A stretch of DNA of 64,000 nucleotides from Polytrichum commune (lineage: Eukaryota > Streptophyta > Polytrichopsida > Polytrichales > Polytrichaceae), in contig OX485803.1 of assembly GCA_950295325.1 (NCBI GenBank), positions 41,555,554 to 41,619,553 of the forward strand, written 5' to 3'. A program made the translations under genes and the position numbers. Under the pieces are notes generated by a model that was not told the origin of the DNA, ran no database searches, and saw nothing but the letters and a program-made list of their open reading frames with translations. Of this stretch, positions 23,646 to 35,799 are shown piece after piece. Position 1 is the stretch's first letter; each line of letters opens with the position of its first letter.

Positions 23646-26600
23646 TTAATGAATTGTTCTTGGTATATGTGGCAAAGCATCCACCAACGCTTTCTCAACC
23701 TCCTCCCCATCCTCATTGCCCATGTCATTCACACGACAACGGGCGCAATCGTGGCTATTCAATACACTTCGTTCAATTTCAGACTCCTCTAGGCCTATCA
23801 GTGGGTCTGAAGTCTCGGCTATTATCTGTCGCCCGCGTGCATCCTTCTGCAACACAACACTCCATAACGAATCGCCAAATTCCTCCACAAAAAATACCTG
23901 CAACAACCAAAATCCTTTAGCCTAACAACACCCTGTTACTGTTGCAACTTAAATTTCCCAGGCTTGCACGGAAACGGATATTCCAGGAGATAGTCCACAC
24001 ACCTGTGACACATGCGCATGCAATACATATGGTGATATGTCATGTTCTTCTACTGAGTCCATTTGGGCCATCCATAACCCATGTGCATCCCGACTCACGT
24101 TCGACTCCTTGATCCAGTTCCCGATCATGATGGCCTTTGGTTTAGGTGAATAATTAACAATTAATATTTCCCTCAAAGTCCCAACCCTTTCTAGATTTGC
24201 CATTAATATACTTCGCTCCGCCACTGCCACGTTGCGGTCCACACCTCCTATGCAAGCAATACCCGTGTCGTTGGTTACGTGTGTGGCCATACCCCCCTGT
24301 GGAATTGCCCTATAGTGGTTGCCGTAAGCCCACATCGCAGTAAAGGTCCTTGCCCTTCTGGAAGGTCCTTGCCCTTCTGGAAGGCTCTTGGCTCAAAGCC
24401 ATCAACTCCCCATTCACCTCCTCGCCCATGCTTATCTTCATTTTGATTGTTCTCCTTAACCATTCAGGGAATGGAGGGTACGCCCGTTCTGCTTCCTCCT
24501 CGCCGTACAGTTCCACTAGTATCTTCAACTCGTCGGCATGTTGCCTGTCATACATTGCACACTAGGCCATGTTATAGTTAACATAGGAGTGATTAAAGGC
24601 ATCCAAATACATTGAAAGTGTTAGTTGTTGTTTCCTACCTTCGTAAAGTGAGCGTTGCGCTAGAGTGTCCCAACACGTACTCATGGATTTTTGACACGTC
24701 GGTTGTTGATAGTATTTTGTGCCTAGCTGCCCCTTCCACCACCTCCCCGCTCACTTTCTGGTCCTCCTCACTTTCCCACACCCTCCTGTTCATATGTGTG
24801 TGGGTCCCCAAATATTCTGTACAAAACCCAAGAGCTTCCATCCACATGTAACCATTAGCCATGGAGGCTTCATGCCTCGCTTTATTCCTAACAAATCCTT
24901 TTAAAACTGCAAGGTATCGTTCTAAAGGATAGTTCCATCGCCCAGTCACGGGTCCACATACTGCTATCTCGGGCACTAAGTGCACTACCAAGTGTGCCAT
25001 TATGTCAAACAGTGCGGGTGGGAAGCAAACTTCCAGGATGCACAAGGTTTCCACGACATACTGTTGCAGGTCCTCTAAATCTCCTTTCACCTGTACTTTT
25101 GCACAAATACGGGTGAATACCTTCCCTAGTCTGATAAGAGCAGTTTGTTGGGCAGGTGGGATATTTCCCCTTACACATACAAGAATTATTTGTTGTATCA
25201 TGCAGTGGTAGTCATGGGATTTTAATCCCATCAAAGTGTCTTTCTCTTTGTGCTTACCAAAGCTGGCCCCATATCCGGTTGGTGTCTTAATGGTAGCTAC
25301 CTTTGTCATGAACTGGTCCTTCTCCATAGGTGTGAAGGCATATGGCAATGATGGTTTGAAATAATTCCCTTCAGCCCCTTTTTGTCGCAACCACAAGTCG
25401 GGCATGCAATTTGCTTCCTCCATGTCCCTTCTACATGGCAAATCATCTTTCTCCCCAAACAAAAACTTCAAAATAGTCTCCGCCACATTTTTCTCTACAT
25501 GCATCACATCAATTACATGTCGCACAGGTAGGTCCTACACATGTCCCACATCCATGCCACATCCTTTAGTGCACATTCCTTTCAAAGTTCTCACCCTTAT
25601 TTCAATGAACATATATAAATGAAAGTGAGAATATTGACCTTCCAATATGGTAAAAGGAATAGTGACGGCACACGCTTCACCCCTGAAGCCACTGATGGAT
25701 CCCCTTTGCCTGAAGCGGTCCCTCCATTCCTTAAAAACTCGTCCCTCATTGCCGCCCACCTTAAGTGCTTCATGCCCGTCATATTCTCTGGAGGCCCTCT
25801 AACCTCCACTCCTTTTGGAAATGATGCAATGTCGGATCGCCATGCATGGCCCATAGGGAGCCACCTCCTATGGTCTCCCCCATACACTAGTTTCCTTAGA
25901 GAAGTAGAGTATCGCGCCAGGGTGCTCGGTCCACATATAGGGCATGCCGCATAACCCTTGTTAGTGACCCCCGCCATCATTGTGTAGGCAGGAAAGTCAC
26001 CAATACACCACAATATCATTGCCCTCAATGTAAATACTACCTCTCTAAAAGCATCCCAACATCTCACCCCAACCGTCCATAGAGTTTGGAGCTCCTCTAC
26101 CATAGGTGCTAAAAACACATCGATGTTATCGGATGTGACTGACTCCGGACCTGGAATTAACAATGTCATCATTACAAAGAATTTTTTGGTTGTTAGCCAC
26201 GGAGGTATGTTGTAATTGAAAACACAAATTGGCCACACGCTATAGGTTGACCTCCTCTGGGCAAAAGGATTTACTCCGTCCGCGCATAGACCTAGTCTTA
26301 AGCTCCTGGCTTCTGTTGCAAAATCACTTAAATTGTTTGTTACATGTTCCCACTGGGGACTGTCAATGGGGCCTCTCATTTTACCATCCTGTGACTTGTT
26401 GGACTCGTGCCAGGTCATCAATGATGACAAGACAGGCGTTGCAAACATTCGCTTTAGGCGGGGAATTAAGGGAAAATGGCGAAGCACTTTACAGGGTACC
26501 TTGGATTTCCCATGTAGGCGGTACCTGGGTTTATGGCAGCTCGGACACTCGCTGGCTTCTCTGTTTAGGCCTCTAAACAGTACACAACCATTTGCACAAC

Positions 26601-27614
26601 AGTGAATAATTTCATAACCTAGGCCTAGTTTTTTCAACATACTCGAAGTTGTTGCCTCTGAGTTGGGCAGCGAATTCGGCTGGGGCAGTATGACATGTGA
26701 CAATACATGCAGAAGCTCATTTATATATGCACTAGGGACTCCGTGTACTCTGCTACAATTCATAATAATAATAGTGGCCGATAGCATCGACACTAGTGAG
26801 CCAACAAATAGAGGAACCTTTGAAGCCTCATACACTGGTGACAATAGTGGGTCAGTGCACTCATCATTGTTGCCCCCCTCACTATCACCGCAATCCTCCC
26901 CATCCTCTTCCTCCTCACCTGTCATGTAATTGTCATCTTCTTCTCCACTATCGAAGGGGTCCTCGACAACGGTATTGGCGGGCCCACCCACATTTGAATT
27001 GGCAGAACGGTACAAGCCGCTCGCTTCTTCATTAAGATTATCCCCGCCTTCTCCATCAACCTCTAGATTAACCATAGCCTCTTCGTGCAATGCCTCAGCA
27101 GCAGTCATTATATCCTCCACAATTGTTGTAGGTCTGAAGTCAACATCCATTGGTGGTGGGGGTTGTTGTAAAGCATGTAAGGCCCTTCTCCCAAACCGCA
27201 ACTCAATGTCGTTGTCCCATTCCACATCTGACTCGTCCAAAATGTCATCCTAAACATTGGTGAAGAGGCAAATCACAAATTAGGGCCGATAATGTCTTCC
27301 CAACAGTAGGTTGCAATAGCTACAAATGGATGTAGGTGGTAGTAGGTGGCAGTAGGTGGCAGTAGCTACATGGTGATGTATTACACGCAGGTACAAACCT
27401 GGGCACTGCCCCAGAGCTCTGGTCGCCTTCCATACTGTAGATGTGAAGCTATAACAGAGCGCATGAGGGGCCTGGCGTATATGCACAAGCGGCAAGGGCA
27501 ATTGTAGCGTTTCCAGCCATTCTTGTGGGCTCGAATTTCGTCCCTGCAAAAAAGCTTGCGGTCACGCGGCTTCATCCTATCTGGGTGGTTCAGTGGCAGT
27601 GTTTGCGACTCCAT
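23646..27614 (-). pseudogene. TNP2-type (Transposase_21) CACTA transposase, frameshifted
   Basis: Exons: 27614-27399, 27249-25639, 25534-24639, about 24555-24003, 23897-23646. The first carries a Transpos_assoc-like zinc region (NCPCRLC...HLQYGRRPE). The second has an acidic linker and the Transposase_21 core (LGLCADGVNPF, CWDAFREVVFTLRAMILW, LLPYWK). The third continues with HVIDVMHVEKN and a DUF4218 region. The last two carry a DUF4216-type end (VFFVEEF, SLWSVVLQKDARGR). A 19-bp direct duplication at 24343-24380 shifts the frame within exon 4. The exon 3 to 4 junction also fits poorly, one base out with the only acceptor seen. The product would bind and cut the element ends in the nucleus, but this copy cannot make full-length protein. 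Confidence 0.88.
24343..24380. repeat. 19-bp tandem duplication inactivating the transposase
   Basis: AAGGTCCTTGCCCTTCTGG occurs twice back to back (24343-24361, 24362-24380). Nineteen is not a multiple of three, and the two open frames on either side meet in the same frame if one unit is discounted. Confidence 0.9.
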
Positions 27615-27820
27615 TTCTACACAACACCCACAATTTTGAAGAGCCTGACGGCCTTCTTTCAATATGTCTGGATTGAAAACTTCATATACAGGAGATCAAC
27701 AATGCACCCACATACATAATTGTTCGTTTATTAATGTTAGGAAAAGTCCGACAACCACTTGACACACTTAGCGATAACCAAGTAGCAATGTGGCATACAC
27801 ACAACCAACAAACTTCAAAA

Positions 27821-28737
27821 TTAATCGAGATCTGATGAATCCCAATAAGGACAATCACTATCTTCTTCCGCAGCTCTCATCCACTTCATCTGCCGACACC
27901 ATTGCTCTATTTCGCGACGACTTGCGACCTCATCGGCTCGTGCACATCTCCAACTTATCCAGCCCTCGTCATTGTCCATGACATGCCTCCAATCCTTGTT
28001 CACAGACCTGAGGTCGTTCATGACCTCGTACATTGCATCGGAGCAATCCTCGTCAACGACCTTGGGGATTATCCATTGCATCACCAGCAAATTGGTCAAA
28101 CCTGGTATCAAGCAGTTCTCCTCTCCGACTGGCTTGGTCCACTTACCGCGCCTGCAATGTGATGCGATACCTCACAACCTATATCCGACAAGGATGATGG
28201 TTTCCCATAAATGGGACAAGAAGAGAATGATAGTATCCATCGGTTTCTTGCCTGTCTGCGCGTTTCTTCGGAGGAGGTAGCGGCGAAAGTAATCTGGATC
28301 CACAACATTGATGCGCTCGATGGGAGAGAGGACAAATTGGAGCGCAAAAAAATTCGCAATTGAGGATGTCTCTATCCACTAATTTGGATGTAGGGGCAAG
28401 AGCGGTGAGATCTTAAACCGGACAGAACTATCCTAGTTGACCCTAATCTCATCCACAGATATAACCCCGTTTCAGAAATTGTGTATGGAAATGGATGTAT
28501 AGACAGGAGGTGGCATATACCATCCACCGCCAATGTCATGCATTCCACATCCCGCATTGAACGACCTCAATCCATAACCGGGGGATGTAGATCTGCATAC
28601 ACACACGCGACCTTACCAGCCAGGCTGCCGAGAATGCCATCCTCCTGTGGGTCAACAACGTGTTCGGAGTTGGAGATCTCGGCGTCGTGGGTTCCAGATT
28701 TACCTTTCACATTTGTGCATGTTGAGGACGTTGTCAT
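27821..28737 (-). CDS. Possible third gene of the transposon, unrecognised
   Basis: Minus-strand frames here look protein-like. A start at 28737 (MTTSSTCTNVKGKSG) runs to a donor (CTG|GTAAGG) near 28613. A terminal segment from an acceptor near 28104 ends at 27821 with an acidic, Trp-rich tail (GWISWRCARADEV, DCPYWDSSDLD). The exons between are not resolved. I know no family for it. It lies head-to-tail upstream of TNP2 and divergent from the gene at 28945, so it could be an accessory transposon protein. Confidence 0.35.
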
Positions 28738-28944
28738 GCAGCGAACTCCAGATGCGGCAAGGAGAAATGTTGTATATTGCAAGGACCCATCTCCTGCGAC
28801 ACAAGGCAGGTCAAAGGCGAGTCCACACAGCTCGTTTTTTTAGTCATATGGTTTGGGATTTGTGTTTAGGGCATTTCAGTGCTCACTGAAATGGTGGTAA
28901 CAATGTGACAGGGAAAACGGCCATGTAGCAGCAACTCGGTGTCG

Positions 28945-31900
28945 ATGGCAGATGCCGCACCGACAGGGAGTCTGGCATATTATGATGAGGTGAGGAAACT
29001 TTTTTTTCCGGGGCTTATCGATTGTTACACATGTTCATCATTCATACTTTAACGCAATTGTGGGTTTACATTGAAGATGCAAGAAGGTGACTACATGGAG
29101 TCGAGTGGCACCCCAACCACCGGAACTCCCACCTTTGTGCATGGGCGTAGCGGACCATCAGGGTCGGTTCTATTCCGATCACCTGGCGAAGAAGTTCCAC
29201 CGGGTTACAGGGCAGCTTGGATTCCCATTCCACCAGAATCAAGGGAGAAGGCTCGTGTCGTGACGCCGTCCAATTCAAAATCCATAGCTGGGATCCCCCA
29301 AAGTGCTGCATCACAGGGCAGTTTGTGCATGTTGACGAAGCAGAGGAAGAATGCGAGGAAAAGAGAGCTAAGGAGAACCAACAATGTGTTCACAGATGAA
29401 TTAAGGCGATCCCTAGCATCCGGTGGAACCCCCGTCATCAAACTTCCCTCAAATGAAGCGGGGATAATAACAAGTGGCAAATTCAGGTGGCATCAGGCCG
29501 TCAAATCTGTGGCATATAGGGTGCTTGACCTCACAATCATGAATTGGGCACAACAGTCCAAAAGGGATGTCAAAAGGTTCCACGAAGTCCTACAAAAGGA
29601 ATATAGTTTTGTGCCAGAATTGGGGCAACACTGTGTGGAAAAATACTTGAAAGGGCACTTGCGATCTTCCAGGGCAAGTTGGAAACAGGTGTGGGCTGAC
29701 ACAGGGGAGCTAGTGAAGCCACACAATTGCCCGATTGAAGTATCGGAAGTGTTGATCAAATGGTGGCCAACCACAGCTGCGAACGCAACAGCTACCAACA
29801 TGAAAGATATGAGAACGAAGGTAAAAAATCCACATCGCCTTGGACGGAAGAATTTGTCTGAAGTCATCGCACTGGAGGAGGTGAGTGGAACTGCGGGACA
29901 TGGAGTCAGTGCAATGGAAGTTTGTGGGCATAGGGTGTACCGATCGTAATAAGTCTAACTCAAACCTAAACCATTTTAATATCTATCTGAAGTCGTGAAC
30001 TGCAACCAGTTAGTGGACTGACTCCACCGGTCCATCAGCAATAAACTAGCAATTATACCCTAAACAGTGCATGAAATGTAGACCATTACAAGCTCTAAGA
30101 TATATATTAGACTTGTTGATACAAACAACCATTACTTTCAATAATGGGCGGGGTGTATGCCCTTGTTTGTTATAGCATGCCTTAGTGTGAAAGTTCTAAA
30201 ATGTTATATATGCACGAGTTATTATATGGCTTGTTACATGTTGGATATTGGTTGATCATACATGTTGATGCAGGGTGGTAAAGGGAAGACAACATGCACC
30301 GATGAGAATGGGGAGGACTACTCTTCATACGAATCAGAGGCAGAATCTGACAATGATAGCTTGACACGCGATGACGATGACATGGAGGTGTGGAAGTCCC
30401 TAAACTTTTGTCATTTTGGACTTTAGATATTTAGAGGCCACATTTCAATATATCTTTCCCATGAACATGGTATTGGGCTCTAAAATTTTTTACGTGGAGT
30501 GGCAGGTAGACTTGCAAGGGAGGAATGGGTCTAGAACATGTATGAAAGTATTCGACCTATTAGCCCATTTAGTCGGCAAGGTGGAGGGAATGGAGTCAAA
30601 GATGGAGCAAATAATAAAAGAATTGGAGCAAAGCAAAATAGGTAAGGGGCCTTGGCATGCATGTGGCCACAAGGATAATGCACATGAGGACAAAAACCGC
30701 GAGGTGGGGAAGAAGGTTGGAGAGGGGGATGGTGACGTAAGCAAAGGCGATGGGGTTGAGGTAGGACTGGGAGAGGAAGGAGTGTATGAGGTTATAGGGA
30801 ATGGATGCCATAACTCGGTTAGAAGTAGTCAAAGGAGAATGTATGGGGAGGCACACAATGTAGTGGGGGATGGTGGGGGAGATAGGCACAATACACCACC
30901 TGCTGGACGGGTGGCGATGCAGATGGATAACACCGTGGCCATTGGGAACAACCATGCATCACATGAGAGATTGGCCAACAACACAACAGTTTGTTTAGAT
31001 TCATGCCTATTGCAAGACGAAACGGATGACACTGATGAAACAGAATTACCAGCGACTCCACCGGAACTACGGGACCACCTGCTATCTATATATGGGGGTA
31101 CTCAGGGTGGAGGCATGATAGGAAAAGGTGGGCAATTAGTTGGTGTGAACGCTCGGCAAGTACGTGGCACATGGATGCAACGGACAGATGAGAACCAATT
31201 AGGTGAGGCTCCCAACAGGCCAGAAGATGTAGAGTACCTTGTAGCTCCCTCACAGATGAAAAAGGGGAAGTCTACGATGTGGCCAGTGTACAAACAGTTA
31301 GTGGCAGAGAGTCCAATTAGTGGCAGTGGCCTCGCTACAGTATTGACACCTGGATGGTCACAACCCACACCTAGTCAAGTTTATGGCCAGCAAATGGATG
31401 CTCCGTGTGCAAACAATCGTGGCTCAAACAGGGCAATTGCAACACCAAACCCTGGAATATTTAGCGGTATGCCCAATCTTAATTGCCCACCACCAACGGG
31501 CGAAATGAGGATGGAAGTTGAAATTGGTACACAGCACGACACACAATATGGGTATGGGAAAATCCAAATGCCAGGTGCCACTCCCAATATGGTTGGATAC
31601 AATGGTGGCAAAGTTGGAAAACGCACAACAACAAGGATGCCGGACATCAAACCGAGAGTGCCTGGATGGGTAAGCATTCCCCTAAACCCTATGACCATTA
31701 GTCCATTTGCACTAATTCCTATGTTGCATTAGCATTGGCATGAATGCATTATTCTAATGAAGTGGATACAGGACCGGTTGCCATATGGGACTCCGTGTTG
31801 GGTATTGCACCCAAATACTGGCTTCAAAGCAATTGCAGAGGGCGTGGCCTTGCACCACCCCGAGTCCATACTTGCAAACGGACGTGAATCCAACAATTTG

Positions 31901-32119
31901 TTGATGCAATTGGAAAGCGAGAGCACACAATATGTCCAAATAACGTATGTGCACAAGAAAGGGACTCCACTGTTGCACATAGTGCAAGGTAGCGGAATAT
32001 ACAATATAGAGGATGTTTTGTCACCACTAGCTCCTACCGGTACTTACATAAAGTGGTCAACCCGATATTTAGTGCCAATGGAAGACTTTGAAAATTCCAT
32101 GACGTATTGTGTGCCATAG
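28945..32119 (+). CDS. Second transposon gene (Transposase_24/TNPA-like DNA-binding protein), apparently intact
   Basis: Five exons in perfect phase: 28945-28989, 29077-29880, 30274-30387, 30506-31669, 31772-32119, about 824 residues without a stop. The second exon has a basic stretch (KQRKNARKRELRR) and a segment (WWPTTAANAT...MKDMRTKVKNPHRLGRKNL) resembling the Ptta/En/Spm Transposase_24 pattern, which ends in a run of basic residues and a G-(S/R)-(K/R) motif. The third is acidic (SYESEAESDNDS, RDDDDME). The fourth starts with a heptad-like helix (KVEGMESKMEQIIKELEQSK), possibly for dimerisation, then is Gly/Asn-rich and low complexity. The fifth is a compact domain starting DRLPYGTPCWVLHPN. 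By analogy with TNPA this would bind subterminal sites; that is inference. Confidence 0.75.
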
Positions 32120-32988
32120 CTGGGATATTTGGAAATGGTAGAAGTTATTGTTGCTACTAAGGGAATGCAAGAGTGTCGTGATGGACATGAGAAAGGTCTA
32201 CACTATTTGTGAATAAAATTGTTTTTTTTCTCAACTACAATAACGAATGGCCAAACAATTGGGTCAACTGCGATGGTTATTCATGTGAATGGGCAGATTG
32301 CTGTCATTATTGCACGTGCAAAGTGGGATAGTAACTATACTGAATCCGTTCAATATCCACATGTAAAAAGCTATGAAGGCTGGATATAATATCCAAAGTA
32401 AAAAGCAATGGAGGATATAATATCCACATGGTAAAAAGCAATGAAGGGTGGAGGCTAGCGGTGAATAATTTGACCCCCAATAAAATACACGTCAGCATAG
32501 TACCGAGGAATGGTTTACTATATATTATGGTAACTAATGAGAGTAAGTATCCTGAGTGCTAACTATATATGGAACTGAATCCACAAATGGGCTGACTGAT
32601 AGCCAACCCCTCCCATAATCGCGGGTCCATAATTATAACCTAAACCCTGCCTAAACCCATGACCAAACTCAAGAAGGACCCAAAATGACACCTAGAATAT
32701 CCATATACAATGAAACTCGAACATAATAGGCTCTGACATATGCCATAAACATTGCCCATTCTGACATATGCCCCTGTAAATTTATGCAGTCCCATTCCAC
32801 ATACAACAATGGATGTCCCTTGCGAGTCATCCCATTTGAGCCAATACACAAGTTAGAGACCCTAAAACCACTGATGTCCAACGGGATGACAACAGCTCAA
32901 ATGGTCCATTTATGGTGGCTCAAAAGACCCCTACGTTTCTACTAGTGTTACCATGCATTTTTTATTAAAAAATTCATACCATCAAATA
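32120..32988. other. Right non-coding arm of the transposon
   Basis: 3' flank of the intact gene and right subterminal region. It contains a local direct repeat of AAAAAGCAATGGAGG-ATATAATATCCA type (about 32340-32440). No gene is seen. Confidence 0.5.
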
Positions 32989-33025
32989 GGCCCGGCCTCT
33001 AGGTGTAAAGCGGCCCTTAGTTTCA

Positions 33026-33399
33026 GGGCCGGTTTACACTACGGTGGAGAAGGCCTCCGGTCGGTCAAGAATGTTTGGCCAAGACATGGTTATATGAGGC
33101 AAATGGTGGATGTGCCGGAGAAGAATTAAAGGCAATAAAATATTTTTATTGAGTTGGGCTTCTCCGGAGGAGGAGTTTCTTGTCCGGCCTCTTGAGGCCG
33201 GAGAAGCCCAACTCCAAAAAGTGCCGCCATGTAGACAGCCATGTCATTTTATCATCCATGAGAAAAGTTCACCACCATTGTTTTCTTCACCTAGTGTAAA
33301 CACCCACCGGTCAAGAGTTGCATTTTTGACCAATCACAATTGAAAAACGCCCTTTTTTTCATGACCGGTGGACTTCTCCACGGTAGTGTAAACCGGCCC
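33026..33399. mobile_element. MITE with GGGCCGGTTTACAC termini (copy a)
   Basis: Left end GGGCCGGTTTACACTACGG and inverted right end GGGCCGGTTTACACTACCG match over 27 bp with one mismatch. TCA flanks both sides (33023-33025 and 33400-33402). It is 374 bp and non-coding. It sits 6 bp outside the 10.9-kb transposon and shares its GGGCCG-TTTACAC core. Confidence 0.9.
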
Positions 33400-33402
33400 T
33401 CA

Positions 33403-34590
33403 AAGATCCCAAATTACTCTACTTATAGTTGTTTGAGATGAATCGGCAACAAACTTGTAGGGACCCATGAACTACCATCATTGAAAGTATCCAAAATTAG
33501 TTACTACATGAATACTTGAGATGACTCAACCACAAACCTATAAGGGTTGGGTTTATACTAGATCCCCTTTACCTCTGTAAGAATGGCAAGGGGGGGGGGG
33601 ACTGTCTCAAAAAGGTGGGCGTCTAGCCCTAGCCGGGTTGGGCACCCATCTCTTTGGGTTAGGCCTCCCACACATCACGTAAATATAGATGTCCAACTAA
33701 GATAAGTGATTGTTCACTGATGAGAATGTGAGTTATGTGAGCACTTTCATGAATTGTGACCTGTAGTGGATTCTGATGTGTAGGTACATACTTGGAAAAA
33801 GACACATCATAGGTCATGTAGTATGATTCTCACTTCAAGAAGATATTCAACATGACTCCAAAAATAGAAATTTAACCTTTCATGTTCCTTGATTGGATTT
33901 GCTAATGTGCTCATATAATTTTTTATTTTATTATCAAACCTCTACAAATGTTGAAATCCAAAAAGACATTCCCATCATGTGCACTCACCTCAGTAGGAAA
34001 CAATTGAAGGGCCTTTTGACATTTTTGACGTGACAAGTATCACCTACTACATGTTACAAAAATCACATATTGTGTCAAATTCATGTCAAATTGATTGTGT
34101 GGACACAAAATGTGATGTTTTTGACAACTCCTAAATGACATGGTGTTAAATGGGCCATGTCCAAAAGACCCCCTTTTCATACTAAAGGAAGCACATTGTG
34201 GCACACAACTTGAGTGTTATGATGTAAATGAAACTCTAAAGGGCACGAGGAGGAAAGTATTTTCTAAATCTTCTATAAGATAAGATTTCTTATGGTTTTC
34301 TTGAGAGCTATGAAAATAAATAAATAAAAATAGAACGTTGTGAGGCACTATCATCACATCCTCGCATCCTTATAGTTTGAAATAAAATAAAAATAAAGAA
34401 TGGTTGTTCCTTAGAAATAGATTAGAAGTAAAAACTTTGAAAATTCATCATATCGTAATTATAAAAGTCATTTGTTTGATGAGAAACTTCAAAGAATCGG
34501 TTGACAATACACATATTATTATTATGAATGGTGGAAAATTTCAAGGATCTTGAAGTGATCAAACTGTCAACACGTCTCATTATAAACGTA
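33403..34590. other. AT-rich non-coding stretch
   Basis: Contains a G10 run near 33592 and imperfect repetition of ACATTTTGTG-like motifs near 34040-34130. No gene or element end is identified. Confidence 0.5.
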
Positions 34591-34599
34591 AGTTTGTGA

Positions 34600-35560
34600 A
34601 AGTGGCATAACAATATTTATATCAAGATAATGGTGGCAAGCTTTCAAAGGACTCCTTGATATTCCAAAAAACCGGATAAAGCTCCCTCCGTTATAGCGGA
34701 GGCATCCGGCTATCCCAATGCACCTACAAGAACTTGCTCCGGAGATTTTCAAGTAGGTTATAGTTGAGTAGCTTTCACACATGTTCATTGTTTTATCTAC
34801 CAAGCAATGAATGTTGGGTAGTTTTTGTCCCATCCCCAAATGCCTTACTACTCACCTATCTTACCATCAGTTTTTGTTAATGAAGCTCCTCGTGCCCTCA
34901 TAGCTAAGACTAAAAAGCAACCAATCACAAGGGCAGGAGGCAACACTTTTAAAGGTCCTATATTCTTGCCTCATGTTTAGGTACCGATGGGAGGGTGGGT
35001 CAGTGCTTGAGACTTTGAACCTTCACTCTTCAGCCATGCCACATCATTTGCCAACTAGGCTCGGCACTAGATAATGTCGAGGGTGTGAAGGATGGGTTGT
35101 TAGAACCAACTTTTAGTCTTAAGCTTAAGGTAGGGGTAGCAATTTCCGTGCAGGTCCTAAAGTCGACCCCTATGTCGGAAGCACCTATCTAGGTGCTTTT
35201 ACCTGGGTTTACAAAAACACCTATCAAGGTGCTTTTACCGTTCATGCCGCTGCCAATATTTCATTGGCTGCCAGCGGTCGGTTTAATGCTGCCAACGGTC
35301 GGTTTTAGAAATCCACCCTGTGGATATACCACGTGCCCTATGTGCGAGTGTTGGTCACTCTACAAGGTTTCCTTTAAAAATTTGTAGGAAATCATAAACA
35401 TGCTGGAAAATTTTGATTTTTTCATAGTTGCTCTTGCACCAGCTTTGCGGAGCGCTCAAAATTTATAAAAAAATAGTTTCAGCATCCCAACTAGGCACAT
35501 CTGAAATTTGGACGGAAATTGCCACCCCTACCTTAGCTAAAGTCAGGTGGGAAGGGGGCA
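34600..35560. repeat. Dispersed repeat C, copy 1 (interrupted by a MITE)
   Basis: Collinear with 38940-39430: TATCCCAATGCACCTACAAG, CAAGCAATGAATGTTGGGTAG, AGCTAAGACTAAAAAGCAAC and GCCACATCATTTGCCAACTAG occur in order in both. The final block (TAGCTAAAGTCA(A/G)GTGG, GGGGGCATTAG) is separated in this copy by the insertion at 35127-35532. Could be one LTR of a ~4.8-kb non-autonomous element with copy 2. Confidence 0.8.
35127..35532. mobile_element. MITE inserted in repeat C
   Basis: Ends AGGTAGGGGTAGCAATTTCCG and, inverted, AGGTAGGGGTGGCAATTTCCG. It is about 406 bp long. The uninterrupted sister copy at about 39400 shows the empty site. The flanks suggest a TA or TTA duplication. It contains a short internal tandem pair (ACCTATC(T/A)AGGTGCTTTTACC at 35184 and 35218). 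Confidence 0.85.
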
Positions 35561-35799
35561 TTAGTCTCTCCCTGAAGCCCACTTTCAAAGAGGAGAGAGA
35601 GGAGGAGACTCAGGCTCACGCAGGCCAGGCCCTTCTTCATGCACTCATCAATATCGAATTGCGAGGACATACCTGGCAGGCAAGGTGACACTAAAATACT
35701 CACGGACATAGTATACTTAGCACTAGATTGATTGCCAAAGAACATGCGACCATGTCTTGCTTTTGATTCTTGGATTAGCAGCTACTTGTTGTTGTTGAC

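Larger units (their letters stand above)
22127..33016. mobile_element. 10.9-kb CACTA-superfamily DNA transposon with atypical GGGCCG termini
   Basis: The left terminus GGGCCGCTTTACACCTCGAG (22127) and the inverted right terminus GGGCCGCTTTACACCTAGAG (ending 33016) match over 28 bp with two mismatches. TTA flanks both ends (22124-22126 and 33017-33019). Inside are a minus-strand TNP2-type transposase and a plus-strand second gene, transcribed divergently, plus a nested MITE and a microsatellite. Coding content says CACTA/EnSpm. The termini do not start with CACTA, and the TTA duplication is what PIF/Harbinger elements use, so the class assignment rests on the proteins. Confidence 0.85.

Noticed and set aside
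29066-29480. Minus-strand open frames of 82 and 91 codons
   Set aside because: They are antisense shadows of exon 2 of the plus-strand transposon gene.
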